Positions 17,310-26,400 of a DNA stretch of 64,000 bases are shown piece by piece (the first letter of the stretch is position 1; the number at the start of each line of letters is the position of its first letter). Location: contig NZ_CP032097.1 of NCBI RefSeq assembly GCF_003544915.1, positions 1,178,001 to 1,242,000 on the forward strand, in the 5' to 3' direction. Both the position numbers and the translations under genes were made by a program. The DNA comes from Arcobacter ellisii. GTDB taxonomy: Bacteria > Campylobacterota > Campylobacteria > Campylobacterales > Arcobacteraceae. The notes beneath the pieces were generated by a model. The model was not told the DNA's origin. It saw only the letters and a list, made by a program, of their open reading frames with translations, and did no database searches.

Positions 17310-17969
17310 CTATTTGTTAAATTTATAACCTACTCCTCTTATATTTGTAATAAATTTTTCTCCAAGAATTTTTCTTAAATTCTTTATATATGTTCTAACT
17401 GTCGATGGATTTGGTGAATCTTCATAACTCCAAACATTTGTGCTTAGTTCATCTATACTTACTATTTTTTGATGATTATTTATCAAATATAGGAAAATTT
17501 CAGATTCTTTTCTTGCAATATGTATCTCCTTATTATTTATTTTAATAAATAAATTTAATCTATCTAAATATATATTTTGTGAAATCTCTATAATGTTATC
17601 TGGCAAAATATTAAATAATCTTTTTATATTATTTATTCTTAAATCTAATTCCTTCAATTCAATAGGTTTCTTTACATAATCATCACAGCCTGATTCAAAT
17701 CCTTTTTCTATATCATCAACCATATTTAAAGATGTTAAAAAAATTGTAGGAGTTTTTATATCATTTTGTCTTGCATTTTTTAACAATTCAAAACCATTAA
17801 TTTCAGGAACATTCACATCAAACAAAAATAAATCAAATTTTTCAGAATATATTAATTCTTCTGCTTCATACCCTGAAAAAGCTGATTTAACGACATAGCC
17901 TTTATTTATTAAGTGTTCCTCTATAATTTCATTTAAAATAATGTCATCTTCTAATAAGAGTATTTTCAT
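17310..17969 (-). CDS. OmpR-family response regulator, probable copper regulator (CusR/CopR-like)
   Basis: A 219-residue regulator. The receiver (1-115) has LLEDD, FDLFLFDVNVPEINGFELL with the phosphoacceptor Asp, FLTS and DYVKKPIEL. The winged helix (about 125-219) has ARKESEIFLYL and the end NIRGVGYKF. It lies directly before a sensor kinase gene, within the copper block, so it is the best candidate to bind the tandem TTCC boxes. AAAGGA lies before the ATG. It is about half identical by eye to the regulator at 18741. Confidence 0.9.
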   Translation of the reverse strand: MKILLLEDDIILNEIIEEHLINKGYVVKSAFSGYEAEELIYSEKFDLFLFDVNVPEINGFELLKNARQNDIKTPTIFLTSLNMVDDIEKGFESGCDDYVKKPIELKELDLRINNIKRLFNILPDNIIEISQNIYLDRLNLFIKINNKEIHIARKESEIFLYLINNHQKIVSIDELSTNVWSYEDSPNPSTVRTYIKNLRKILGEKFITNIRGVGYKFNK

Positions 17970-18023
17970 AAAAATCCTTTGAAAAATTCTATCATAAAAT
18001 TTTTAAACTAATTTATTTTTACT

Positions 18024-18060
18024 CATACACTCCACACTTTCTTGCTACAATCAAAATAAA
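18024..18060 (+). promoter_or_regulatory. Weak copper-box-like site before the SHOCT/DUF411 unit
   Basis: CTCCACACT-TT-CTTGCTACA at 18030-18049 resembles the tandem box, but the second half is poor and the nearest -10 (TACAAT, 18046) is at a different spacing. It lies between divergent transcripts (regulator at 17969, SHOCT protein at 18074), so it could serve either. Confidence 0.35.
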
Positions 18061-18073
18061 AAAAGGATTTATT

Positions 18074-18286
18074 ATGTTTGAGTTTATGAATATGAACATG
18101 ACACTATTTCATGGTTTTACAATGTTTATTTTTTGGGCAATATTTTTTTATTTATTAATTTCAATTGATACAAAAGAAAAACCATCTTTATTAGATATAT
18201 TAAAAAAACGATTAGCAAAAGGTGAAATAACTCAAGAGCAGTTTGAATCAATAAAAGCTACATTAAAATTAAAAGAAGGAAATTAA
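18074..18286 (+). CDS. Small membrane protein with SHOCT domain
   Basis: A 70-residue protein. A Met-rich start (MFEFMNMNMTLFHGFTM) leads into one membrane helix (about 12-33), then a C-terminal SHOCT motif (DILKKRLAKGEITQEQFESIK). Such small proteins are common beside copper genes in Gram-negative bacteria, but their function is not defined. The DUF411 gene follows 2 bp later, so the two are translated together. Confidence 0.8.
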   Translation: MFEFMNMNMTLFHGFTMFIFWAIFFYLLISIDTKEKPSLLDILKKRLAKGEITQEQFESIKATLKLKEGN

Positions 18287-18288
18287 AT

Positions 18289-18717
18289 ATGAAGAAAACA
18301 ATTTTATTTTTAGCACTAATAACAAGTTCAGTTTTTGCGATGGAAGGTAAAACTATGACTGTTTATAAATCACCTTATTGTGGTTGTTGTACCAAATGGA
18401 TTGATATTATGAAAAGTGAAGGGTTTAAAGTAAATAGTATTGAAACAAATGAGGTTAATAATATAAAACAAAAAGCTGGTTTACAAGCTGGACAAACATC
18501 ATGTCATACAGCATTTGTTGATGGATATGTAGTTGAAGGTCATGTAGACTATAGTGCAATAAAAAAAATGCTTGTTGAAAAACCAAATATTTTAGGAATT
18601 ACTGTTCCTGGTATGCCAATAGGAAGTCCTGGAATGGAGCAAGGAAATACTAAACAAGCTTATAATATATTGTATGTAAATAAAGATGGTTCTACAGGTG
18701 TGTATGAATCTCATTAG
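18289..18717 (+). CDS. DUF411-family periplasmic metal-binding protein
   Basis: A 142-residue protein with a signal peptide (ending SVFAMEG), the thioredoxin-like motif YKSPYCGCCTKW (near 23-34), a conserved TSCHTAFVDGYVVEGHV stretch and GITVPGMPIGSPGME. This is the DUF411 pattern, seen widely in copper and silver resistance loci. CxCC and Met residues could bind Cu(I). It is translated with the SHOCT gene and followed 23 bp later by a regulator gene. Confidence 0.88.
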   Translation: MKKTILFLALITSSVFAMEGKTMTVYKSPYCGCCTKWIDIMKSEGFKVNSIETNEVNNIKQKAGLQAGQTSCHTAFVDGYVVEGHVDYSAIKKMLVEKPNILGITVPGMPIGSPGMEQGNTKQAYNILYVNKDGSTGVYESH

Positions 18718-18740
18718 AAAATAAATAGGATATTAATAAA

Positions 18741-19403
18741 ATGAAAATACTTTTACTTGAAGATGATGTTATTCTAAATGAGATAATTGAAGAATTTCTA
18801 TTATCTTTAAATTATGAAGTAATTACTGCTTTTGATGGGAATATTGCTGAAGAGTTAATCTATGAAGAGAGTTTTGACCTTCTTTTATTTGATGTAAATA
18901 TTCCTAATATTACAGGATTTGAACTATTAAAAAATATTCGTCAAAATAATATTAATATTCCTACGATATTTATAACATCAAGACATACAGCTGATGATGT
19001 AAAGATAGGATTTAACTCTGGTTGTGATGATTATATTAAAAAACCATTTGAATTAAGTGAATTACAACTTAGAATTGAAAATATAAAAAGATTAAGACAA
19101 ATTGATAATCATGGACAAATAAAAATAGACAATGACACTTTTTATAATTATGAAAAGAAAGTTATTACAAGAAATCATGAAGAATTTAATTTATCAAAAA
19201 TAGAATCAAAAATTTTAGAATATTTCTTAAAAAATAAAAATAAAACTATTTCTATAGATGAAATATCAGTAAATAATTGGCTTTATGATGAAATGCCTGA
19301 ATCTACAACAATAAGAACTTACATTAAAAATTTAAGAAAAAAACTTAATGATGAAACTATAACAACCCTCAAAGGAATTGGATATAGATTTAATATTAGT
19401 TAA
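18741..19403 (+). CDS. OmpR-family response regulator without an adjacent kinase
   Basis: A 220-residue regulator with a complete receiver (LLEDD, LLLFDVNIPNITGFELL, FITSRH, DYIKKPFEL) and a winged helix ending TLKGIGYRF. It closely resembles the regulator at 17310 and is probably a duplicate of it. No kinase follows; a thioredoxin-like gene does. It may share the kinase at 16178 or answer to one elsewhere. Its operon with DUF411 suggests metal control. Confidence 0.88.
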   Translation: MKILLLEDDVILNEIIEEFLLSLNYEVITAFDGNIAEELIYEESFDLLLFDVNIPNITGFELLKNIRQNNINIPTIFITSRHTADDVKIGFNSGCDDYIKKPFELSELQLRIENIKRLRQIDNHGQIKIDNDTFYNYEKKVITRNHEEFNLSKIESKILEYFLKNKNKTISIDEISVNNWLYDEMPESTTIRTYIKNLRKKLNDETITTLKGIGYRFNIS

Positions 19404-19482
19404 GATTGATTATTTTATAGAAAAAAACAAATTCTAAATGTTAAAAACAAAAAAACAAAAAATTAATCTAGCAAGGAAAAAT

Positions 19483-20052
19483 ATGAAAAACAAATATTTG
19501 CTTCTTTTAATCTCTTTATCATTTCTATTTATAGGTTGTGAAGAGGGGAAAAAAGCCCAAGTTATTGAACAAAAAGATATAAAAAATACCATTGAATTAA
19601 AAAAAGAAGTTGATAAAACTTATAATTTAAAAACATTTGATGGAGAAACAATAAAATTAACAGTTGATAATAATATATTAATATCAGATAAATTAGAAGA
19701 TAAGCTAGTTCTTATAAATTTCTGGGCAACTTGGTGTCCTCCTTGTAAAAAAGAAATTCCTGTATTTAATGAAATTTACGAAAAATACAAAGATAATTTT
19801 ATTATTATAGGTATTTTATATGAAAAAGATATTGATATGAATACTTTATCTAATTTTATAAAAGAAAATAATATAAAATTTCCAATTACTATTAGTGAGG
19901 ATGAAAACTTTAGATTAGCTAAAGAACTTGGGGATGTAAAAAAAGTTCCAGAATCTTTTTTATATGGAAAAGATGGATTATTTATTGAAAAATATATTGG
20001 AATTGTAGATGAAAAAAAACTTGTTAATCATATAAAAGATAGTTTAAAATAA
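19483..20052 (+). CDS. TlpA-like thioredoxin-fold lipoprotein
   Basis: The ATG at 19483 follows AAGGA and opens a lipoprotein signal with lipobox FIGC (Cys near 20). An earlier in-frame ATG at 19438 lacks a ribosome site. The mature protein is a TlpA/ResA-type domain with ATWCPPCKKEIPVF (CPPC active site) and the cis-Pro region KKVPESFLYG. It should be a membrane-anchored periplasmic thiol-disulphide reductase, perhaps keeping cysteines of DUF411 or cytochrome c reduced. About 190 residues. Confidence 0.87.
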   Translation: MKNKYLLLLISLSFLFIGCEEGKKAQVIEQKDIKNTIELKKEVDKTYNLKTFDGETIKLTVDNNILISDKLEDKLVLINFWATWCPPCKKEIPVFNEIYEKYKDNFIIIGILYEKDIDMNTLSNFIKENNIKFPITISEDENFRLAKELGDVKKVPESFLYGKDGLFIEKYIGIVDEKKLVNHIKDSLK

Positions 20053-20097
20053 AATTATTGTAATCTTTTTATTAAAATTATTTCTTCATTAGAGTTT

Positions 20098-20243
20098 TTA
20101 AGTTGCAGGAATCCATCTATAAAGGGTAGCAAGAGATACACCTAAATCTTTTGCCACATCTTTTGGTGGAATACCAGATTCTAAAAGTTTTTTTGCACTT
20201 GCAAGTTTACTATCAGTCATAGTTCTTTTTCTTCCACCAATAC
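20098..20243 (-). pseudogene. Serine resolvase remnant (C-terminal helix-turn-helix only)
   Basis: The minus strand encodes the last 48 or so residues of a resolvase (GGRKRTMTDSKLASAKKLLE, then a helix-turn-helix ending LYRWIPAT), nearly identical to the end of the intact gene at 29863-30411. The match stops at 20243, where repeat B begins. The catalytic domain is gone. Confidence 0.9.
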
Positions 20244-20400
20244 GGCTACATTTACATAAAGGTACTAAAAGCGACACACGTCTTAAAGATTACTTAATCT
20301 AAAGTATCAAAGGTTTTAAAATAGCCCTATAAATCTATTAATTCTCGTTGAAATATAAACTTAGCCTCTTATAATTCTAAAAGTGCTACCATTACGAAAT
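20244..20400 (+). repeat. Dispersed noncoding repeat, copy B
   Basis: Matches copy A (8344) over its first 34 bases exactly, then in patches (GCCCTATAAATC, ATTCTCGTTGAAATATAAA). It abuts the resolvase remnant with no gap. Confidence 0.75.
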
Positions 20401-20428
20401 CTAAACAAAGATAGATTTTTATAATAAA

Positions 20429-20497
20429 TAGGGTACTTCTGCATAAAGGTACGAAAAGTTCCAAGTTGCTTAAATATGGAGTATAGCCCTACAAAGG
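20429..20497 (+). repeat. Short element C, related to 7050-7090 and to repeats A/B
   Basis: TAGGGTACTTCTGCAT matches TAGGGTCTTCTGCAT at 7052, and GCATAAAGGTAC resembles ACATAAAGGTAC of copies A and B. TAGGGT at its start and AGCCCTA at its end could pair. Confidence 0.6.
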
Positions 20498-20666
20498 TAT
20501 TTTTTTACTAACAATATTTAAACTAAGCTTAATATATTTTTTCTCAAAAAAGAAAAATACCAAAATAGATTGGATAAAGTTATTCAAATCAAGTTTTTGT
20601 AAAATTCATTAATAATTCGTTAAATAAATTTTGATATAATTGCACTTGAACTTACGAAAGGAATTT

Positions 20667-20978
20667 ATGAAAAAAAATATCGTTTTATCTATTGTTTTTT
20701 TTTCTATCTTATTTTCTTCTGTACACTCGTTTGCTTTTGAGTTTTTCAATGATGAAAAAAACTGTGTTATAACTTCCAAACAGTGTGCAACAGAGTTTAA
20801 TACATCTTCAGTAGATACTGAAGTTTGTGAAAAGCATCATAAGTGCCACCACTCTTATGTCCTTAACCAAAATGATTATATTTCAAAATTTGAATTTAGA
20901 AATATCAATGAAACTTTAAAAGCAACAAACTATATCTTTCAATTCTCCACATTTCTACTCAAACCACCTATTATTTAA
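20667..20978 (+). CDS. Small exported Cys/His protein heading the metal-efflux operon
   Basis: The ATG at 20667 follows AAAGGA and is preferred to an in-frame start at 20640. The product (103 residues) has a signal peptide (about 1-24, ending SFAFEF), then a mature part with four Cys and several His (CVITSKQCATEF; VCEKHHKCHHSY). It is 59 bp before the TolC-like gene. The spacing of Cys and His suggests a periplasmic metal-binding or sensing protein; no family is recognised. Confidence 0.68.
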   Translation: MKKNIVLSIVFFSILFSSVHSFAFEFFNDEKNCVITSKQCATEFNTSSVDTEVCEKHHKCHHSYVLNQNDYISKFEFRNINETLKATNYIFQFSTFLLKPPII

Positions 20979-21037
20979 TTTACTTTCATTCATTCTATCT
21001 CTATATTTATAGAGCAAACTTATACTAAGGAAAGTAA

Positions 21038-22234
21038 ATGATAAAAAATAGATTAATTTCTATGTTTATCTTGTTTTCTTGCAGTAGTGGAGTACTTTTT
21101 GCAGATGATTTTAATCAATTTTTAAATAAAGCAATTGAAACAAGTCCTTATTTGCAATCTTCAGCTATTGGAGTTGAACAAGCTAAACAAGAAAGTTATA
21201 AACAATTACGATATGAAAACCCCACTTTAAGTGGAGAGTTTTTAAAATATAAACCCAATGATGGTTCTAATGATAGTGGTTATAATATTAGCCTTACCCA
21301 ACCATTTAGATTATGGGGCGTATCAGGTGATAAAGAGCGTTTTTCACAAGCAATTGTAAAAGGTGCTAACAGTGAATATATGTTAAATACATCCGATTTT
21401 ATTCGAAATATCTCTTTATATTTTACTGTTTATGCACAAGAAAAAATGCTTCTTGACTTAATGCTAGATGCGACGAACATTGCAAAGACCATTTATGATA
21501 TTTCTCAAGAACGTCATGCTGTTGGTTCAATTTCACGAGCAGATATGCTTCAAGCCAAAGCTATATTTTTGGAACAACAAACACAATATGATAGTTTAAA
21601 TATATCTTCGATTGAAAGCTATTATGAGTTATTGAAACTTGCAGGTATCAAAGAAAAAATTGAGATAAACACGAATCATACTTTTGAAGTTAAGAAATCA
21701 GATATCTCTGAAAACCCTGAGTTAAACCTTCTGATTCATAAAAAAGATATTGCACAAGCTGAAGCTGAATTAACTTCCAATATTCTTGAAACAGTTGATG
21801 TGACTGCTTCATACAGTAAAGAACCTGACCAAATTGTCAATGGTGTTGCTCTAAGTTTTCCTTTTCCTCTTTTTAATACAAAGTATGAAGAAAAAAGAAT
21901 AGCACAATTAGAAGCAAAAAAAATGAATTTTTTAATTGAGAATGAAAAAAACTCCATACAGACAGAACACTCTAAACTTTTAATACAAAGAGAGTTACTG
22001 GAAAAGTTAAAATTAAAAAATGAGAATGTATTAAAATTAAAAATGGAAGTTCTTGAAATGTTTTTAGAAAAATATAAAGTTTCTCAAACAACCCTAATGG
22101 AGCTTTTAAATATAAAAAACCAAGTGATTCAAACAAAAGAGAATCTTATTAAAATCAATATTGCATTAAATCAAAATGCAATTAACATAAATTACATCCA
22201 AGGAGATATCAATGCACAAAATCTTATTAATTAG
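21038..22234 (+). CDS. TolC-family outer membrane channel of an RND metal-efflux system (CzcC/CusC-like)
   Basis: A 398-residue outer membrane efflux protein with a signal peptide (ending LFADD) and two repeats of long coiled helices typical of TolC (LNKAIETSPYLQSSAIGVEQAKQES; ITSLQAK-type segments around SISRADMLQAKAIFLEQQ; KYKVSQTTLMELLNIK near the end). It overlaps the adaptor gene by 23 bp, so the two are translated together. It forms the exit duct for the pump at 23423. Confidence 0.9.
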   Translation: MIKNRLISMFILFSCSSGVLFADDFNQFLNKAIETSPYLQSSAIGVEQAKQESYKQLRYENPTLSGEFLKYKPNDGSNDSGYNISLTQPFRLWGVSGDKERFSQAIVKGANSEYMLNTSDFIRNISLYFTVYAQEKMLLDLMLDATNIAKTIYDISQERHAVGSISRADMLQAKAIFLEQQTQYDSLNISSIESYYELLKLAGIKEKIEINTNHTFEVKKSDISENPELNLLIHKKDIAQAEAELTSNILETVDVTASYSKEPDQIVNGVALSFPFPLFNTKYEEKRIAQLEAKKMNFLIENEKNSIQTEHSKLLIQRELLEKLKLKNENVLKLKMEVLEMFLEKYKVSQTTLMELLNIKNQVIQTKENLIKINIALNQNAININYIQGDINAQNLIN

Positions 22235-23414
22235 TTTATCTTTTATTATTGGACTTTATGCGATTGAAATACCCATAGAAAAAGTTCAAATTCATGAATT
22301 TGGGAAATCGATTGAATTAAATTCAAAAATTGTTCAGCTCTCTTCGGCAAAACAATCCATCATGACTTTGTTGGATGGTCAAATTACAGAGTACTATGTT
22401 AAAGAAGGAGAAACAGTTAACAAAGGTCAAAAAATAGCTTTGATTGAATCAATTGAACTGTCAAAAATGAGTGCTGAATATCTCTCTTTAAAAAATCAAT
22501 ATTTGAGTATGAATAAAACGTATGAAGCCAACAAACAGCTTTATGATAAAGGCATCATATCTTTAGAAGCATTAAATCGTATCAATATTGAAAACAATGA
22601 AATGTTAGCCAAACTTGAGACCTTAACATCACAGTTAGAGACCTTAGGAATAGAAACAAAAAATATAAGTAATACTACATCAAAATATATTTTAAGAGCA
22701 CACAATGCAGGACGTATTGGAACATTGTTAAAGGGAAAACATGCAACTGTTTCAAAAGATACAGAAATTGCTACAGTTATAAAGGAGCAAGCTTTTTATC
22801 TTAAATCTTATATTCCTTTATCCTATGCAAATGATTTAAAAGTGGGACAAAAAATTACTATTACACATAATAACAAAACCTTTGCCACTTATATAGACAA
22901 AATCTTGCCTGAATTGGATGAAACCACTCAAAGAATTGTTGTATTATCAAGTATAAATGAACCTATTGATGGATTATTTATCAATTCATATATTAACTCT
23001 ACTTTATATATCAATACTGATAAAAAATATTTGGCAGTTAAAAAAACCGCACTGACTTTTTTAAATAATGAATGGGTTGTTTTTGTACCAAAACAGGAAG
23101 TTCATGAAGAGAAAGCAAAAAGCAGTAAAGAACACAATGATGAGCATGATAAAGAAGATAAGCATGAAGATAAAGATGGGCATAAAGATGAACATAATGA
23201 CAAAGATGAACATAATGATGAACATAAAAAAGAGGGTGATTCTCATGAAGAAGAACCTCAATATGAAGCAAGAGATGTAAAAATTGTTAATCAAGATGAC
23301 TCTTATGTTGCCATTGAAGGTTTAAATATTAATGAAGAGTATGTCAGTGATAAAACATATTATGTGAAGTCATTGGTATTAAAATCATCAATGGGTGACG
23401 GACATGGGCACTAG
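22212..23414 (+). CDS. RND periplasmic adaptor with His/Asp-rich segment (CzcB/CusB-like)
   Basis: A 400-residue membrane fusion protein: signal peptide, biotinyl-lipoyl half motif (LLDGQITEYYVKEGETVNKGQ), a coiled-coil hairpin (about 75-150), then beta-barrel domains. Unusually, residues about 297-345 are a run of His, Asp, Glu and Lys (repeated HKDEHNDKDEHNDEH), and the protein ends GDGHGH. This could bind Zn, Co, Ni or Cd in the periplasm and feed the pump. CAAGGAG precedes its ATG inside the upstream gene. Confidence 0.92.
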   Translation: MHKILLISLSFIIGLYAIEIPIEKVQIHEFGKSIELNSKIVQLSSAKQSIMTLLDGQITEYYVKEGETVNKGQKIALIESIELSKMSAEYLSLKNQYLSMNKTYEANKQLYDKGIISLEALNRINIENNEMLAKLETLTSQLETLGIETKNISNTTSKYILRAHNAGRIGTLLKGKHATVSKDTEIATVIKEQAFYLKSYIPLSYANDLKVGQKITITHNNKTFATYIDKILPELDETTQRIVVLSSINEPIDGLFINSYINSTLYINTDKKYLAVKKTALTFLNNEWVVFVPKQEVHEEKAKSSKEHNDEHDKEDKHEDKDGHKDEHNDKDEHNDEHKKEGDSHEEEPQYEARDVKIVNQDDSYVAIEGLNINEEYVSDKTYYVKSLVLKSSMGDGHGH

Positions 23415-23422
23415 GGGATATT

Positions 23423-26400
23423 ATGTTAGATAAACTTATTGACCTATCTTTAAAATACAGACTTTTAGTCATTGTTCTTTTTATATCCATTTGTGCATTG
23501 GGATTTAGAGCCTATAAAAATATCCCTGTTGATGCATTTCCTGATATTACTCCTAAGCAAGTAGTGATTTATACAGAAAGCCCAGGGAATTCTGCAGAAG
23601 ATATTGAAAAGTTAATTACTTATCCGATTGAATCAGCAATGTCTGGTATGGCAGGCGTTGAAATGATAACGTCCAATTCTATATTTGGATTATCGTATGT
23701 CTCTATATTTTTTGAAGATGATATGGATATAAACTTTCTAAGACAACTTGTAAGTGAGCGATTAAATACAGTTGACATTCCAAATGGTTGGGGAAAACCT
23801 ACACTTGGACCCAATACAACAGGTTTAGGACAAGTATTTTGGTATGAGATAAAAGATAAAAACAATCAATACTCTTTGCAAGAGTTAAGAGAAATGCAAG
23901 AGTATATTGTAAGTCCTTTGTTTAAAAGTGTAAAAGGTGTTGAAGAAGTCATTGGATGGGGAGGAAAAGAAAAACAATATGATGTCTTAATTGATACTAA
24001 AAAGCTACAAAGCTTAAATATTACTTATGATGATGTCGTTCAAGCACTACAACGAAGTAATATAGCAGCAGGTGGACAATATTTAGAGTTTAATAAAGAA
24101 CAGTATCTTATTCGAGGTGCTGGTTTATATAAAAATATTGATGATATAAAAAATAGTGTGATTAAATCACAAAATGGACAAGCAATCGTTATTCAAGATG
24201 TTGCAAAAGTACAAATAGGTTCGATGCCAAGATTTGGAGCCATCTCTATTGATGGAAAAGAAGCTGTTATTGGAATGGTATTACAAAGAACAGAAACAAA
24301 TGCGGCAAAAGTAGTTGAATTATTAAAAGAAAAAATTTTAACAGTTAACTCAACATTGCCAGATGGTGTAGAAATAAACCCAATTTATGACCGTTCAGAA
24401 ATCACATTAAAAGCAGTGAATACTATGACATCTGCATTAACTTCAGGAGTTGTTTTAGTTGCAATTGTACTGTTTTTATTCTTATTTGAACTTCGTTCCG
24501 CATTTATTGTTATATTATCATTACCTGTATCTTTACTTATTGCCTTTTTACTTATGGAGTATTTTGGATTAAGTGCAAACTTGATGAGTCTAAGTGGTTT
24601 AGCAATTGCAGTTGGTATGATTGTTGATGGTACCATTGTAATTGTTGAAAATACTTTTAGAAAACTTCATGATGAAAAAGATAAAAGTAAATTTGAAATT
24701 GTCGCAGAATCCACAAAAGAAGTAGCTACTCCTGTAACATTTGCTATTTTAGTTATTGCAGCAGTATTTATACCATTGTTAAGTTTAGGTGGTTTAGCAG
24801 GAAAACTCTACAGTCCTATGGCGATTAATATTGTATTTGTTATGTTGGGTTCATTAGCTGTTGCTTTAATCTTAGTTCCTGTATTAACTTACTTATTGCT
24901 AAAACCAGCAAAGAGTTCTGATAACTCAATTATGAAAAAGATTAAACATGGATACAGTCCAATATTGGTTTTTGCTTTAAATAATGCAAAAAAGCTTTTT
25001 ATAGGTATATCTGCTTTGTTTTTTATCTGCGTAGCATTATTGTCTTTTCAAGGACGAGAGTTTATGCCAACTTTAAATGAAGAATCAATCATGTACAGAG
25101 TAGTAGCAATTCCTGGAACAAGTCTTAGTCAATCAGTTGAAATGGCACAAGAAGTTGAGAAGTATATCTTAAAAGAGTATCCCAAAGAGGTTCTTTCTGT
25201 TTTATCAATGATGGGAAGAAGTGAAAAAGGTGAAACTGCTCAACCAAACTATATGGAAGTCTTATTAACGCTTAGTAATGATATTGAAGATTTAGAACAA
25301 TTGACAAATGAACTTAATGAAAAACTTGAGAAAAAGTTTGAATATGTACAATTTGTTCCTACACAACCTATTGCTATGAGAGTTGAAGAGTTATTAGCAG
25401 GTGTTAAAGCTGAATTAGCCATAAAAGTATTTGGAAATGACCAAAAAGTACTTAATGATATTGCCACAAAAATACAGCAAAACATTAGTGATATTGATGG
25501 TGCAAAACAATTGAGTCTTGAATCACAATTGGGACAATCTCAAATTAAAATTGAACCTGATTATTTGGCACTTGCTCGATATGGAATTAATGTTGATGAA
25601 GTAATGAGTGTGATTCGAAATGGTATAGGAGAAGAAGAAGTTACAGAAAAAATTGAAGGTGTAAAACGATTTGGTATTGTCGCAAAAATAGAAAATGCTA
25701 AAAAGGATATTCAAAGTATTAAAGAATTAACCTTGCGTTCTTCTTCAGGAGCTGTTGTAACATTAGAACAAATCAGTAAAATATCGATTGTTCAAGGTCC
25801 CTCATTTATTAAAAGAGAGAATTTAAATCGTTATATGGTACTTTCTATAGAAGTTGATGGAAGAGATATTGCATCATTTGTTAAAGAAGCAAATGAGATA
25901 ATACAAGAAAAAGTGGATATGCCAACGGGTTATTTTATAGAATGGGCAGGTGATTTTAAAAATATGCAAGAAGCTACGCAAAAGCTTATGATACTAGTAC
26001 CTTTATCAGTATTTCTTGTAATATTGCTATTATATACTGCCTTTAATTCATTAAAAAAAGCCTTATTGATTTTATTGAATGTTCCATTTGGTTTAATTGG
26101 TGCTATTTTAGCGTTGGTAGCAAGTGGTGTATATTTATCGGTATCTGCTATTGTAGGATTTATTGCAATTTTTGCTATTGCTATACTCAATGGAATCGTA
26201 CTTGTTAGTTTTATCGATGAATTAAGAGAAAAATTTCCCCATGTGGATTTAAAAACTCTTCTAAAAGATGCAACACTATTGCGACTCAGACCTGTTTTAA
26301 TGACAGCATTTACAACACTTTTTGGTATTTTACCTTTGTTGTTTGCTACAGGAGTAGGAAGTGAAATACAATATCCCTTATCCGTCGTTGTAATTGGAGG

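Larger units (their letters stand above)
20053..20666 (+). other. 614-bp intergenic region of mobile-element debris
   Basis: It holds no intact gene. In order: a resolvase 3' remnant (20098-20243, minus), dispersed repeat B (20244-20400), element C (20429-20497), then AT-rich sequence with the promoter for the efflux operon; TGATATAAT near 20630 is a plausible extended -10. Confidence 0.7.

Noticed and set aside
23038-23294. Several reading frames on both strands over the His/Asp-rich part of the adaptor gene
   Set aside because: They arise from the biased repeat sequence (GAT/CAT/AAA runs) of the real gene at 22212 and lack starts with ribosome sites.
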